Both the position numbers and the translations under genes were made by a program. The notes under the pieces were generated by a model, which saw only the letters and a list, made by a program, of their open reading frames with translations, ran no database searches and was not told the DNA's origin. From Actinomycetes bacterium (GTDB lineage Bacteria > Actinomycetota > Actinomycetes > Mycobacteriales > Mycobacteriaceae), in assembly GCA_029780675.1 (NCBI GenBank), contig JAKOYE010000140.1:1-38430 (forward strand): 38,430 nucleotides of DNA. Direction: 5' to 3'. Below, in pieces: positions 1 through 11,219 of this stretch. Each line of letters starts with the position of its first letter. Positions within the stretch are counted from its first letter, which is position 1.

Positions 1-426
1 GGCCATGAAATCGCGGATCACCGCCACATGATCGGCGCCGATCCGCCCGTCGGCCTGGGCGGCCGCGGTCGCCGCCAACTGCGGCGACAAGGCCTGCCCG
101 GTGAGGGTGCGACGCCGACCCAACTCGGCGGCGTCGACGATACGACGGCGGGCATCCCCAGCGGCGATGCCCAACCGGTGGGTCAGCACCGCCGGCCACG
201 ATTTGGCCCCCATCTCCCGAGCCGAACCCAATGACTGCAACCGGCCGATCAGAGCGTGTTCCACGGCGGGTTGGCGGCGCCGCTGGACCTCCAGCCGCTC
301 AAGGGCCTCCAACACCTGGGGGACCCCCATCCCCTCAACCGGAAGGGCGGCCAGCCGCTCCCACGCCGCCTCCACCTCCGCCACCGCGGCGACCACCGCA
401 TCACCCGCGCCGGTCCACAACTCCAT
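1..426 (-). CDS. DUF222 / 13E12-repeat HNH endonuclease family protein, 5' part only
   Basis: The reverse strand is open from an ATG at 424-426 to the left edge of the window (142 codons, no stop), so only the N-terminal part is present. It begins MELWTGAGDAVVAAVAEVEA and continues with a helical, Arg-rich segment containing REMGAKSWPAVLTHRLGIAA and RRRTLTGQALSPQLAATAAA. These match the N-terminal DUF222 domain of the 13E12 repeat family, whose full members usually end in an HNH nuclease domain that would lie outside the window. The function of the family is not settled. A perfect LexA box lies 3 bp upstream of the ATG, which suggests DNA-damage control as known for several M. tuberculosis 13E12 members. 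The start could lie further downstream, because the box leaves no room for a ribosome binding site. Confidence 0.85.
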   Translation of the reverse strand, partial: MELWTGAGDAVVAAVAEVEAAWERLAALPVEGMGVPQVLEALERLEVQRRRQPAVEHALIGRLQSLGSAREMGAKSWPAVLTHRLGIAAGDARRRIVDAAELGRRRTLTGQALSPQLAATAAAQADGRIGADHVAVIRDFMA

Positions 427-429
427 AAA

Positions 430-445
430 TCGAACACTAGTTCGA
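430..445. promoter_or_regulatory. LexA-binding SOS box
   Basis: The sequence TCGAAC-ACTA-GTTCGA is a perfect match to the mycobacterial SOS box (TCGAAC N4 GTTCGA). It stands 3 bp before the start codon of the DUF222 gene on the minus strand, where bound LexA would block transcription. Several 13E12-family genes of M. tuberculosis are known LexA targets, so site and gene agree. Confidence 0.85.
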
Positions 446-496
446 ACCACCGACAGAAATGCGCCTCCTGGGAGTCATCAGCGAAGCGGAAGTTCA

Positions 497-536
497 TGGC
501 AGAAGTGCCAAGTCTGCCGCGGTGCGGGATGCCCGC
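497..536 (-). terminator. Two small hairpins downstream of the DUF732-like gene
   Basis: Two perfect short stems lie between the stop of the secreted-protein gene (545) and the SOS box: GCGGG-atg-CCCGC at 524-536 and TGGCA-gaag-TGCCA at 497-510. There is no T-tract. They could act as a mycobacterial-type terminator without a U-run separating two genes on the same strand. No coding region was seen between 446 and 544. Confidence 0.35.
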
Positions 537-544
537 CCAGCCGA

Positions 545-907
545 CTACCCGAACAGCGGAAGCAACGGACCGCCCTCGGCGATCCGGTCGACAGCCTTGG
601 GGCATAGGAACGACACCGCCATCCCGGTGAATGCCGTCGGCGCACCGAGTGGGCGCCCCAGAGCATCAGCCACCTGAGCGGCGATATCGGCGCTGTTCTG
701 GCTTCGGTCGGCCAGCAGTGGGCACAGCGACTGCCCGAGTGCCACCGCGTCCTGCGGGGCGATGTCGGTGATTCCGAGTCCGTCCAACGTGCCCAACAGA
801 TCCTCGACCGAGCCGGTGTCGGCTTGGGCGGGCGCGACGAACGACAGCGTTGCGCTGACCAGGCCGGCCAGCAGGCCGGCCGTCATTGCGGTGCGACGGA
901 ACTTCAT
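545..907 (-). CDS. Small secreted protein, DUF732-like
   Basis: This 120-residue protein has a clear Sec signal peptide: basic KFRR, a hydrophobic stretch at about residues 9-25, and a cleavage site after AQA at residue 29. The mature part is about 90 residues. It has two cysteines (in QSLCPLL and SFLCPKA) spaced as expected for one disulfide, and a GITDIAPQDAVALGQSLC segment resembling DUF732, a family of small exported mycobacterial proteins of unknown function. A TACGAT -10 candidate lies at 917-922, 9 bp before the ATG. The gene is divergent from the SDR gene. I cannot name a function. Confidence 0.75.
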   Translation of the reverse strand: MKFRRTAMTAGLLAGLVSATLSFVAPAQADTGSVEDLLGTLDGLGITDIAPQDAVALGQSLCPLLADRSQNSADIAAQVADALGRPLGAPTAFTGMAVSFLCPKAVDRIAEGGPLLPLFG

Positions 908-963
908 AACGGTTGCATCGTAGGCCGGTCACGGGACGTTACGGAACCCCGTTGGGCCGCTGA

Positions 964-969
964 TAGCCT
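964..969 (+). promoter_or_regulatory. -10 box for leaderless SDR transcript
   Basis: TAGCCT ends exactly 6 nt before the ATG at 976, so transcription would be expected to begin at or next to the A of the start codon. No ribosome binding site is visible, which agrees with a leaderless mRNA. Confidence 0.5.
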
Positions 970-975
970 CACACC

Positions 976-1806
976 ATGCAGGGATTTGCCGGCAAAGTGG
1001 CAGTGGTAACCGGGGCGGGGTCGGGCATCGGCCAGGCGCTGGCGATTGAGCTGGGCCGCTCGGGCGCTTCAGTGGCGATCAGCGACGTGGACACCGAGGG
1101 GCTGGCCGCCACGGAGCAGCGCCTGAAGGCCATCGGAGCGCCGGTGAAGTCCGATCGGCTCGACGTCACGGAGCGGGAACGCTTCCTGCTGTACGCCGAT
1201 GAGGTCAAGGACCACTTCGGCAAGGTCAACCAGATCTACAACAACGCCGGGATCGCCTTCACCGGTGACATCGACATCACCCCGTTCAAGGACATCGAGC
1301 GAGTGATGGATGTCGACTACTGGGGTGTCGTCAACGGCACCAAGGCGTTCCTGCCGCACCTCATCGCTTCCGGCGACGGGCACGTCATCAACATCTCCAG
1401 CGTGTTCGGCCTGTTCGCGGTGCCCGGACAGGCCGCCTACAATTCGGCGAAGTTCGCAGTGCGCGGGTTCACCGAGGCGCTGCGCCAGGAGATGATCCTG
1501 GCAAAGCATCCGGTCAAGGTCACCACCGTCCACCCGGGCGGTATCAAGACCGCGATCGCCCGCAACGCCACCACAGCCGAGGGAGTCGACCAGGCTTCGC
1601 TGGCCGAGTGGTTCGACACCAAGATGGCCCGCACCTCCCCGGAACGGGCCGCGCAGATCATCCTCGATGGTGTCGCCAAGAACCGGGCTCGGGTGCTGGT
1701 GGGCGCCGATGCCAAAATCCTGGACATCTTCATCCGCGTCAGCGGTTCGGGCTATCAGCGGGTACTGACCGGCCTGGCCGGCAAGTTCATGCCGCCCACG
1801 CACTGA
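976..1806 (+). CDS. SDR family NAD(P)-dependent oxidoreductase
   Basis: This 276-residue classical short-chain dehydrogenase/reductase shows the Rossmann cofactor motif TGAGSGIG (residues 12-19), the NNAG motif (89-92), and a catalytic Ser-Tyr-Lys set with serines at 141/142 (NISS), Tyr155 and Lys159 (YNSAK). An Asp after the second beta strand (ISDVD) hints at NAD(H) preference. The C-terminal part after PGGIKTAI is somewhat longer than in core SDRs and probably forms the substrate lid. The substrate cannot be read from sequence; mycobacteria have many paralogues acting on alcohols, steroids and fatty acyl groups. It is transcribed alone and ends 40 bp from the convergent lipoprotein gene, with a strong hairpin between them. 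Confidence 0.92.
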   Translation: MQGFAGKVAVVTGAGSGIGQALAIELGRSGASVAISDVDTEGLAATEQRLKAIGAPVKSDRLDVTERERFLLYADEVKDHFGKVNQIYNNAGIAFTGDIDITPFKDIERVMDVDYWGVVNGTKAFLPHLIASGDGHVINISSVFGLFAVPGQAAYNSAKFAVRGFTEALRQEMILAKHPVKVTTVHPGGIKTAIARNATTAEGVDQASLAEWFDTKMARTSPERAAQIILDGVAKNRARVLVGADAKILDIFIRVSGSGYQRVLTGLAGKFMPPTH

Positions 1807-1820
1807 TTCGGACACCCCTC

Positions 1821-1841
1821 GGCGCGCCTCCGCAGCGCGCC
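1821..1841. terminator. Bidirectional hairpin between convergent genes
   Basis: GGCGCGC-ctccgca-GCGCGCC is a perfect 7-bp GC stem with a 7-nt loop. It lies in the 40 bp between the stop codons of the SDR gene (1806) and the convergent lipoprotein gene (1847). It lacks a clear T-run. Its position suits a shared terminator for both strands. Confidence 0.6.
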
Positions 1842-1846
1842 CATCC

Positions 1847-2686
1847 TCAACGTCCTAGTGGGTTCGCGGCCAGCCACTCCTCCGCCACGGCCTGCGGATC
1901 CGCCCCATCCCGAACTTTGCGCCGCATGTCGATCAGCGCCGACGTGTCCAGCACGCCCGCTATCTCGTTGATCGCCCGCAGTTGCATGGCGTTGAGTTCG
2001 TTGCGCCGGAACAGCGCGACCACGTTCTCGGCAGGCACCAGCGCAGGCTTGCGGTCGGCGAGGACGACGATCCCGTCGGGCAGCGTCGCCTCCGCGGTGG
2101 TGGTCCAGGCCGCGTTGATCGCGCCGGCGCGCAGTGCGCCGAAAAGTGTTGCCCGGTCGCCGTATTCCCGTGCCGCGGGTAGCGCGCAGGATCCGACCTG
2201 GCCCGGGGGTTCGCTACCGCTGATCGCGCCGACTCTCAGCGCCGCGCAGTGTCGCACCAGAGTCGCCAGATCCCGGCCACCCCAACCGGTCGCGATGGCG
2301 TCGGTGACGGCCAGTGCCGGCTTGTCCTCGGCTGCCACCGCGTAATCGGCCGCGGCAAGGCCTTCCGGTAGCGCACCCGCCAATGCGCGGTACACCTGCT
2401 CGGCGGAGCGCGCCTCCGATTCCGGGTCCAGGCGTTGCAGGAGTCGTCCGGTGAATCCCGGCGCGACGCTGACCTTCCCGCCGTCCAGGGCCTCCAGCAC
2501 ATCACCGGAGGCATCGACGCGCGCCGCCGTGCCGTAGTAGCGCAATCCCGCGGCGTAGATATGGGCCAGCAACGCATCTTCCGGGTCGGATGGTGCGCCG
2601 ACCGACATCGACGGACCGCCACCCGTGGCACCGCAGGCGGTGACCAGCACCGCCGCCAGGGCGATCAGCAACCGCCGAAGGACCAT
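1847..2686 (-). CDS. OpuAC-like substrate-binding lipoprotein (orphan)
   Basis: This 279-residue protein begins with a lipoprotein signal (MVLRRLLIALAAVLVTAC). The lipobox VTAC makes Cys18 the lipidated residue, so the protein should be anchored outside the membrane. The body resembles periplasmic binding proteins of the glycine betaine/choline/osmoprotectant class (OpuAC/ProX): an early SDPEDALLAHIYAAGLRYYG segment, a central hinge with two cysteines (RHCAAL, VGSCAL), and a C-terminal VAEEWLAANPLG typical of the family. No permease or ATPase gene is adjacent, so the ligand and partner are unknown. Its ATG overlaps the TGA of the malic enzyme gene by one base (TGATG), which indicates translational coupling. 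Confidence 0.8.
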   Translation of the reverse strand: MVLRRLLIALAAVLVTACGATGGGPSMSVGAPSDPEDALLAHIYAAGLRYYGTAARVDASGDVLEALDGGKVSVAPGFTGRLLQRLDPESEARSAEQVYRALAGALPEGLAAADYAVAAEDKPALAVTDAIATGWGGRDLATLVRHCAALRVGAISGSEPPGQVGSCALPAAREYGDRATLFGALRAGAINAAWTTTAEATLPDGIVVLADRKPALVPAENVVALFRRNELNAMQLRAINEIAGVLDTSALIDMRRKVRDGADPQAVAEEWLAANPLGR

Positions 2687-3855
2687 CAGACCTCGGCGGC
2701 TGCGGCCACCGCTGCGGCCACCGCGGGTCCGACCCGCGGATCCAACGGGCTCGGAACGATGTGGTCCGGCGCCAGGTCGTCGCCGACGACGGAGAAGATC
2801 GCCTCCGCCGCAGCGACTTTCATCTTCTCGGTGATCCGGCGCGCACCGGCGTCGAGTGCCCCGCGGAACACACCCGGGAAGGCCAGGACGTTGTTGATCT
2901 GGTTGGGGAAGTCGCTGCGCCCGGTGGCGACGATCGCGGCGTGCCGCTTGGCGACGTCGGGGTGAATCTCCGGATCCGGGTTGGAGCAGGCGAACACAAT
3001 GGAGTTCGGCGCCATGGTGGCGATCAGTTCCTCGGGTACCTTGCCCGCCGAGACGCCGAGGAAGACGTCGGCACCCTCAAGCGCCTCGGCCAGTCCGCCG
3101 GTCAGCCCGCGCGGGTTGGTGCGGGCCGCCAGGTCTGCCTTGGAGGAGTTGAGGTCATCGCGGCCACTGTGCACGATGCCCTTGGAGTCGAGCACGGTGA
3201 TGTCGGCCATCCCCTTGGCGAGCAGGATGTTGGCGCAGGCCACCCCGGCCGCGCCGGCACCGGCGATCACCATTTTCATCGAACTCATCTCACGCTCCAG
3301 CACCGCGGTGGCGCCGAGCAGTGCGGCCAGCACCACGATCGCGGTGCCGTGCTGATCGTCGTGCATCACCGGGCAGTCCAGCGCCTCGATGACCCGCCGC
3401 TCGATCTCGAAGCAGCGCGGCGCCGAGATGTCCTCCAGGTTGACCGCGCCGAAACTGGGGCGCAGTTTGACCAGGATGTCGACGATCTCGTCGGGGTCCT
3501 TGGTGTCGAGCACGATCGGGATGGAGTCCAGCCCGGCGAACGTCTTGAACAACGCCGACTTGCCCTCCATCACCGGCAGCGACGCCGACGGCCCGATGTC
3601 GCCGAGGCCGAGGACCGCGCTGCCGTCGCTGACGACGGCCACCAGGCGGTGCGCCCAGGTGTAGCGGGCGGCCAGCGTCTGGTCGGCGGCGATCGCGCGG
3701 CTGACCTGCGCCACCCCGGGGGTGTAGGCGATCGACAGCGCGCGCTGGGTGTCCAGTGGCGCCTTCAGTTCTACCGAGAGCTTCCCGCCCTGGTGCGCAG
3801 CGAAAATCTCCTCGTCGTTCAGAACAAGGTGGGACGGGGCAGCCGTTTCAGTCAC
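2686..3855 (-). CDS. mez: Malic enzyme (short MaeB/NADP-type)
   Basis: This 389-residue protein catalyses oxidative decarboxylation of malate to pyruvate with NAD(P)+, an anaplerotic and NADPH-supplying step. The N-terminal domain has AYTPGVAQVS, followed by LVAVVSDGSAVLGLGDIGP and the metal-binding region VNLEDISAPRCFEIE and MHDDQHGTA. The Rossmann domain has GAGAAGVACANILL, and the C-terminal part has ACSNPDPEI and FPNQINNVLAFPGVFRGALD. The length fits the short bacterial class without a phosphotransacetylase domain. The start is GTG at 3853-3855, supported by a TAACCT box (3862-3867) ending 6 nt upstream, the leaderless pattern. The lipoprotein gene follows with a one-base overlap, and corA is divergent. 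Confidence 0.93.
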   Translation of the reverse strand: MTETAAPSHLVLNDEEIFAAHQGGKLSVELKAPLDTQRALSIAYTPGVAQVSRAIAADQTLAARYTWAHRLVAVVSDGSAVLGLGDIGPSASLPVMEGKSALFKTFAGLDSIPIVLDTKDPDEIVDILVKLRPSFGAVNLEDISAPRCFEIERRVIEALDCPVMHDDQHGTAIVVLAALLGATAVLEREMSSMKMVIAGAGAAGVACANILLAKGMADITVLDSKGIVHSGRDDLNSSKADLAARTNPRGLTGGLAEALEGADVFLGVSAGKVPEELIATMAPNSIVFACSNPDPEIHPDVAKRHAAIVATGRSDFPNQINNVLAFPGVFRGALDAGARRITEKMKVAAAEAIFSVVGDDLAPDHIVPSPLDPRVGPAVAAAVAAAAEV

Positions 3856-3861
3856 GGCGAC

Positions 3862-3867
3862 AGGTTA
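3862..3867 (-). promoter_or_regulatory. -10 box for leaderless malic enzyme transcript
   Basis: Read on the minus strand, TAACCT ends 6 nt before the GTG start at 3855. No Shine-Dalgarno sequence is visible. This spacing decides in favour of the GTG start. Confidence 0.5.
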
Positions 3868-3947
3868 CGCGGGCCCGATCTGCACAGGTGCCGCACTCCC
3901 CTGTTCCGGCCCTGTTCGAGCGCGTCGGCCGCGTAGCATCTGCAGCC

Positions 3948-5051
3948 ATGCCGTCATTCCGGCCACGCCCACCTGCCCTGCTGGGGGTAACCCGGCCGCG
4001 TCCTCCCGCCGTCGATCCGCGGCGGATACATCTTCCGGTCTCAGAGGCCGTCGTGGACTGCGCGGTCTATGTCGACGGCGCCCGGCTACCCGGGAAGTTC
4101 ACCCACGCCGCGGCGTTGCAGGAGGCACGGGACCTGATCAGCGCAGGACGGACCGCGTTCGTCTGGATCGGACTCCACGAACCCGACCAGCACCAGATGG
4201 AGGCGGTCGCCGCCGTCTACGGACTGCATCCGCTGGCGGTGGAGGACGCGGTGCACGCCCATCAGCGACCCAAGGTCGAGCGCTACGACGACACCCTTTT
4301 CCTCGTGCTCAAGACCGTGAAGTACCTCCCGCACGAGTCGGTGCATCTGGCCCACGAGATCGTCGAGACCGGCGAGATCATGGTGTTCGTCGGCGCCGAT
4401 TTCGTGGTCACGGTCCGTCACGGCGAGCACACCGGCCTGGCCGAGGTTCGCAGCGATCTGGAGTCCGAACCCGCCCTGCTGGCGCTGGGACCGTACTCGG
4501 TGATGCACGCGGTGGCCGATCACGTGGTGGACAGCTACCGCTGGGTCGCCGAGGCGATGGAGTGCGATATCGACGCCATCGAGGGGGACACCTTCTCCCC
4601 GCACACCAAAACCGACATCGAACCCATCTACCTGCTCAAGCGTGAGGTGGTCGAGATGCGCCGCGCGGTGGCCCCGCTGACCGAGGCCCTCGCCAAGCTG
4701 CACACCGACTACCGCGACCTGCTGTCCAAGGAGATCCTGCGCTACATGCGCGACGTCCAGGACCATCAGGGTCTGGCCGCCGACCGGATCGCCAGCTACG
4801 ACGAAATGCTCTCCTCACTGGTGCTGGCCGCATCGGCCAAGGTGGACATGCAGCAGAACACCGATATGCGCAAGATCTCGGCCTGGGTGGCGATCGCCGC
4901 GGTACCGACCATGATCGCGGGCATCTACGGGATGAACTTCGAGAACATGCCCGAACTCGCCTGGGAGTGGGGCTATCCCGCGGTACTCGGGCTGATGGTC
5001 GCGGTCTGCACCTTCCTGTACGTCACGTTCCGCCGCAACCACTGGCTTTAG
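3948..5051 (+). CDS. corA: CorA-type magnesium/cobalt transporter
   Basis: The 367-residue product is a CorA pentameric channel for Mg2+ and related divalent ions. It has a long cytoplasmic domain with the helical stretch VVEMRRAVAPLTEALAKL, a long stalk helix (AASAKVDMQQNTDMRKISAW), and two C-terminal membrane helices. The first ends in the selectivity motif YGMNFENMPEL, with Gly328-Met329-Asn330. The open frame extends upstream to about 3756, but that part lies over the malic enzyme gene in reverse. The ATG at 3948 gives the normal family length (M. tuberculosis CorA is of near-identical size) and follows a TAGCAT box (3934-3939) by 8 nt. It is divergent from mez and convergent with the SUFU gene, with only 10 bp between stop codons. 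Confidence 0.95.
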   Translation: MPSFRPRPPALLGVTRPRPPAVDPRRIHLPVSEAVVDCAVYVDGARLPGKFTHAAALQEARDLISAGRTAFVWIGLHEPDQHQMEAVAAVYGLHPLAVEDAVHAHQRPKVERYDDTLFLVLKTVKYLPHESVHLAHEIVETGEIMVFVGADFVVTVRHGEHTGLAEVRSDLESEPALLALGPYSVMHAVADHVVDSYRWVAEAMECDIDAIEGDTFSPHTKTDIEPIYLLKREVVEMRRAVAPLTEALAKLHTDYRDLLSKEILRYMRDVQDHQGLAADRIASYDEMLSSLVLAASAKVDMQQNTDMRKISAWVAIAAVPTMIAGIYGMNFENMPELAWEWGYPAVLGLMVAVCTFLYVTFRRNHWL

Positions 5052-5061
5052 CCTCGGGAGC

Positions 5062-5649
5062 TCACCGGGGCGAGGCCGCCCGTCGGTTCGGATCCAGCAC
5101 ATCGACGCCGTCGTCGGCCCAGGCTCGACGCATCGCCTCGGCGCCCTTGAGTCGTACCCAGGCCGCCTCGGTGGGAGTGATCGGCACCGCGGCAAGGAAG
5201 CGCACCGGATCCCGGGGCGGCTCCAGCGGCAGGTCGGGGATGTCCGAGCCCCCCAGCAGCGCCGCGGTGAACGGGGCACCCTGCCACAATGGCGCACCGA
5301 GGTCGACCAGGAGATCCGGGACCAGCACCACACCATCGACCGCCGGGGTGGCCGCGATCACCGCGAGGCTGCGGGCCAATCCCTGCCCGGGTGTCCCGCC
5401 ACGAAGGCTCAGCACCACCTCCGCCCGCGGCCCGCGCACCGGATCGACGGCGACCGCCGACGGATCGGCCATCGGGTGTCGCGAACACCCCAGCGTGACA
5501 TGGTGGTAGACACCGTCGGGGTCGGGTCCGAATCGCAGTACGTCCATCCGCTCGACACCGACGAATGTCACACTCGCCGAACGCGGTTCGGCCACGATCC
5601 CGATCCCCTGGAAATGACCGCGCAGATGCCCGGCCAGCAGATCGCTCAC
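5062..5649 (-). CDS. Suppressor-of-fused (SUFU) domain protein
   Basis: The 195-residue soluble protein shows features of bacterial SUFU-like domains: an N-terminal segment followed by [20 protein letters not shown], then RAEVVLSL, and later [34 protein letters not shown] and an [19 protein letters not shown] tail. In bacteria this domain is often found in toxin-immunity or unclear contexts, and its role here is not known. The ATG overlaps the TGA of sugC (ATGA, 5646-5649), so the gene is the last member of the lpqY-sugABC transcription unit and probably translationally coupled. No signal peptide or membrane segment is visible, so it should be cytoplasmic. Confidence 0.8.
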   Translation of the reverse strand: MSDLLAGHLRGHFQGIGIVAEPRSASVTFVGVERMDVLRFGPDPDGVYHHVTLGCSRHPMADPSAVAVDPVRGPRAEVVLSLRGGTPGQGLARSLAVIAATPAVDGVVLVPDLLVDLGAPLWQGAPFTAALLGGSDIPDLPLEPPRDPVRFLAAVPITPTEAAWVRLKGAEAMRRAWADDGVDVLDPNRRAASPR

Positions 5650-6779
5650 AGCGCCGTGAGCACCGATCCGGTTGCGGCGTCGAAGACATGCACCTTGGTG
5701 GTGTCCAGAGCCAGATCCACCGGATGTCCGGTGGCCGCCGTTGATTCGGCGGAAACCCTGGCCACGAAGCGGTTCTCACCCACGCCGGACTCGGCGAGTT
5801 CAGCAAGGTGAGCGGATCGGGCGGCGGCACCAGGAATGGAGAAGTACACGTACTTGTCGGCGCCGAGAGATTCGACCAGGTCCGCGTTCACCCGGAATGT
5901 CAGCGCCCGGGCACGCTCGCCGGCATCGATGAGAGCGGCGTCCTCGAAATGTTCGGGCCGCACGCCCACCAGAACCTCGGCCGGACCGTTTGCCGCCCTG
6001 GCGATCTCACCGAACGGCAACCGCAGTCCGGTGGTGGTCGCGGCGGCCGGGAAGAAGTTCATCGCCGGTGAGCCGATGAATCCGGCGACGAACAGATTGG
6101 CCGGATTGCGGTACAGCTCATCGGGAGTTCCGATCTGCTGGGCCTGCCCGGCCCGCAGCACCACCACCCGATCCCCTAATGTCATCGCCTCGGTCTGATC
6201 GTGGGTGACGTATACCGTGGTGGTGCCCAACCGGTTCTGCAGCCGGGCGATCTCGGCGCGCATCTGAACCCGGAGTTTGGCGTCGAGGTTGCTCAGCGGC
6301 TCGTCCATCAGGAAGGCCTTGGGCTGACGCACGATGGCGCGACCCATCGCCACCCGCTGACGCTGGCCGCCCGAGAGTTGAGAGGGCTTGCGGTCCAACA
6401 ACTCGGTGAGGTCCAGAATCCTCGCCGTGTCGGCGACCTTGGCCGCGATGTCGGCCTTGCTCACCTTGGCGAGGGTGAGCGGGAACGCGATGTTCTGCCG
6501 CACCGTCATGTGCGGGTAGAGCGCGTAGGACTGGAACACCATCGCGATGTCCCGGTCCCGGGGGGATTTCTCGTTGACGCGCTGGCCGCCGATCCGGAGT
6601 TCACCGGAGGTGATCTCCTCCAGACCCGCGATCATGTTGAGAGTGGTGGACTTCCCACACCCGGACGGCCCGACCAGGATGACGAACTCGCCGTCGGCGA
6701 TCGTCAGGCTCAGGTCGTGCACCGGCGTCGCGCCGTCGGGGTACCGCTTGGTGACGTGGTCCAGAACGATCTCGGCCAT
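5646..6779 (-). CDS. sugC: Trehalose ABC importer ATP-binding subunit SugC
   Basis: This 377-residue MalK/UgpC-type ATPase powers the LpqY-SugABC importer, which recovers trehalose released during mycolic acid transfer at the cell surface. Visible motifs are Walker [10 protein letters not shown], the Q-loop ([13 protein letters not shown]), the signature [15 protein letters not shown], Walker [17 protein letters not shown] and the H-loop [11 protein letters not shown]-terminal TOBE-like regulatory domain follows from about residue 240 ([10 protein letters not shown] and onward). It lies 8 bp downstream of sugB, and its stop overlaps the SUFU start by 4 bp. Confidence 0.96.
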   Translation of the reverse strand: MAEIVLDHVTKRYPDGATPVHDLSLTIADGEFVILVGPSGCGKSTTLNMIAGLEEITSGELRIGGQRVNEKSPRDRDIAMVFQSYALYPHMTVRQNIAFPLTLAKVSKADIAAKVADTARILDLTELLDRKPSQLSGGQRQRVAMGRAIVRQPKAFLMDEPLSNLDAKLRVQMRAEIARLQNRLGTTTVYVTHDQTEAMTLGDRVVVLRAGQAQQIGTPDELYRNPANLFVAGFIGSPAMNFFPAAATTTGLRLPFGEIARAANGPAEVLVGVRPEHFEDAALIDAGERARALTFRVNADLVESLGADKYVYFSIPGAAARSAHLAELAESGVGENRFVARVSAESTAATGHPVDLALDTTKVHVFDAATGSVLTAL

Positions 6780-6787
6780 GCGTACCG

Positions 6788-7611
6788 CTACCCCTTCACC
6801 GCGCCGGAGGTGAGCCCGGCGACAATCCGTCGTTGGAAGATCAGCACGAAGATGATGATCGGAACGGTGATCACCATCGCTCCGGCCGCGATGGAACCGG
6901 TCGGCTCCTCGAACTGCGAACTGCCGGTGAAGTTGGCGATCGCCACCGGTGCGGTGATGGCCGATTTGGTGGCCGTCAGCGACAGCGCCAGCAGGAGGTC
7001 GTTCCAGGCGAAGATGAAGACCAGGATCGCGGCCGTCACGATGCCCGGCGCGGCCAGCGGAGCGATCACCCGGCGGAAGGCCTGCGCCGGGGTGGCGCCG
7101 TCCATCTTGGCGGCCTTCTCCAGATCCCAGGGGATCTCCCGGAAGAACGCCGAGAGCGTGTAGATCGCCAGCGGCAGCGCGAAGGTGATGTACGGGATGA
7201 TCAGCCCCGGCCAGGTGTCGAACAGTCCGAGCCGCCGTTCGATGTTGAACAACGGTGTCACCAGCGAGATCTGCGGGAACATGGCGATCAGCAGCGCCGA
7301 CCCGACCAGCAGTCGTTTGCCGCGGAAGTCGAGTCGCGCCACCGCGTAGGCGGCCATCCCGCCGATCACCACCGCGATGACCGTGGTGATCAGGCCGATG
7401 CCGATCGAGTTGATCAGCGCGGATGAGAACACGTCACCGGTGAAGATGCCGCGGTAGTTGGCGAAGGTGATCTCGGAGGGAATCAGCTTGCCGTCCTTGA
7501 CCGTCGAGGTCGGCTTGAGCGACAGGCTCAGAATCCACAGCACCGGCAGCAGCGCGTAGATCACCACCGCGATATTGATCACCGTCCAGCCGGTGACGCG
7601 CCTGGCCTGCA

Positions 7612-7612
<1 letters not shown>
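6788..7612 (-). CDS. sugB: Trehalose ABC importer permease SugB
   Basis: The 274-residue MalG-type permease has about six membrane helices, starting with [20 protein letters not shown]. The EAA loop that docks on the ATPase is seen as [20 protein letters not shown]. The reading frame is open much further upstream, to 8389, but that part lies under sugA in another frame. The ATG at 7610-7612 overlaps the sugA TGA by one base (TGATG) and gives the usual family length. It forms the membrane channel together with SugA. Confidence 0.95.
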
Positions 7613-10465
<2,853 letters not shown>

Positions 10466-10550
10466 GATGTCGCTCTCCTCGATCTGTACAGCGGTCAAAC
10501 CGGTGGTCTGATCGGTGACGCACTACCGGGTGCGCCTGTCCTTCATACGC

Positions 10551-10556
10551 TAGGTT
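10551..10556 (+). promoter_or_regulatory. -10 box for leaderless DUF4190 gene
   Basis: TAGGTT ends 6 nt before the ATG at 10563 and there is no ribosome binding site, so the transcript is probably leaderless. Confidence 0.5.
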
Positions 10557-10562
10557 GACAGC

Positions 10563-11192
10563 ATGACAGCTGCCAGCGGGGAGCCCGGCGAAAGGGCTGA
10601 TGGCGGGGGCGCCCAGACACCAACTCCCGGTGGCTACGAGGCACCGCCCATCGAGCAGACGCCCGCCTACGGCGGCTACCCGCCGCCACCCCCACCGCCG
10701 GGATATGGCGGCTACGTTCCCGGCGCGCCCGGGTACAGCCCGCCCGGGGCGTTCCCGCAGGAAAACCCAGGCGGTTTCCCACCGCCCGGTCAGACGCCGC
10801 CCGGTCAGACACCGGGAGATTTCGGGGGCTTTCCGCCCCCGCCGCCCGGCTTCCAGCCGCCGTTCAATCCCGGCAATGCCGGCCCCTTCCCGCCGCCGGC
10901 ACCGGGATACCCGCCCCCATCACCCAGGTTTGGCGACCCCTACCTGGATGGATACGGTGCGCCGAGCCCGGAGGCCGGAACCAATCCCCTGGCGATCTTC
11001 TCGCTGGTGGCCTCGGTGGTCGGCTTGCTCTGCGGAATCGGTTCGGCGATCGGCATCGTCCTCGGCGCCGTCGCCCTCAACCAGATCAAACGCACCCGGC
11101 AGGGCGGCTACGGTCTGGCCGTCGCCGGCATCGTCGTGGGGGTAGCCTCGCTCGTCATCAGCCTGGTGTTCATGATCTACGCGCTGAACTGA
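10563..11192 (+). CDS. Proline-rich DUF4190 membrane protein
   Basis: The 209-residue protein resembles M. tuberculosis Rv1233c. The first two thirds are disordered and rich in Pro, Gly and Tyr, with repeats such as YGGYPPPPPPPGYGGY and a doubled PPGQT. The last third is a DUF4190-type domain with two membrane helices (LAIFSLVASVVGLLCGIG and onward, and GLAVAGIVVGVASLVISLVF) separated by the basic loop NQIKRTRQGG. The function is unknown. Pro-rich tails of this kind often face the cytoplasm and bind partners, but nothing here proves it. The gene stands alone, divergent from the stress-protein gene. Confidence 0.85.
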   Translation: MTAASGEPGERADGGGAQTPTPGGYEAPPIEQTPAYGGYPPPPPPPGYGGYVPGAPGYSPPGAFPQENPGGFPPPGQTPPGQTPGDFGGFPPPPPGFQPPFNPGNAGPFPPPAPGYPPPSPRFGDPYLDGYGAPSPEAGTNPLAIFSLVASVVGLLCGIGSAIGIVLGAVALNQIKRTRQGGYGLAVAGIVVGVASLVISLVFMIYALN

Positions 11193-11219
11193 GCCCGTCC
11201 GCCCACCGAATCCGCTCGA

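Noticed and set aside
2761..3936. A 391-codon plus-strand frame opposite malic enzyme
   Set aside because: Rich in Arg, Gly, His and Asp with no recognisable domain; malic enzyme motifs are clear on the other strand.
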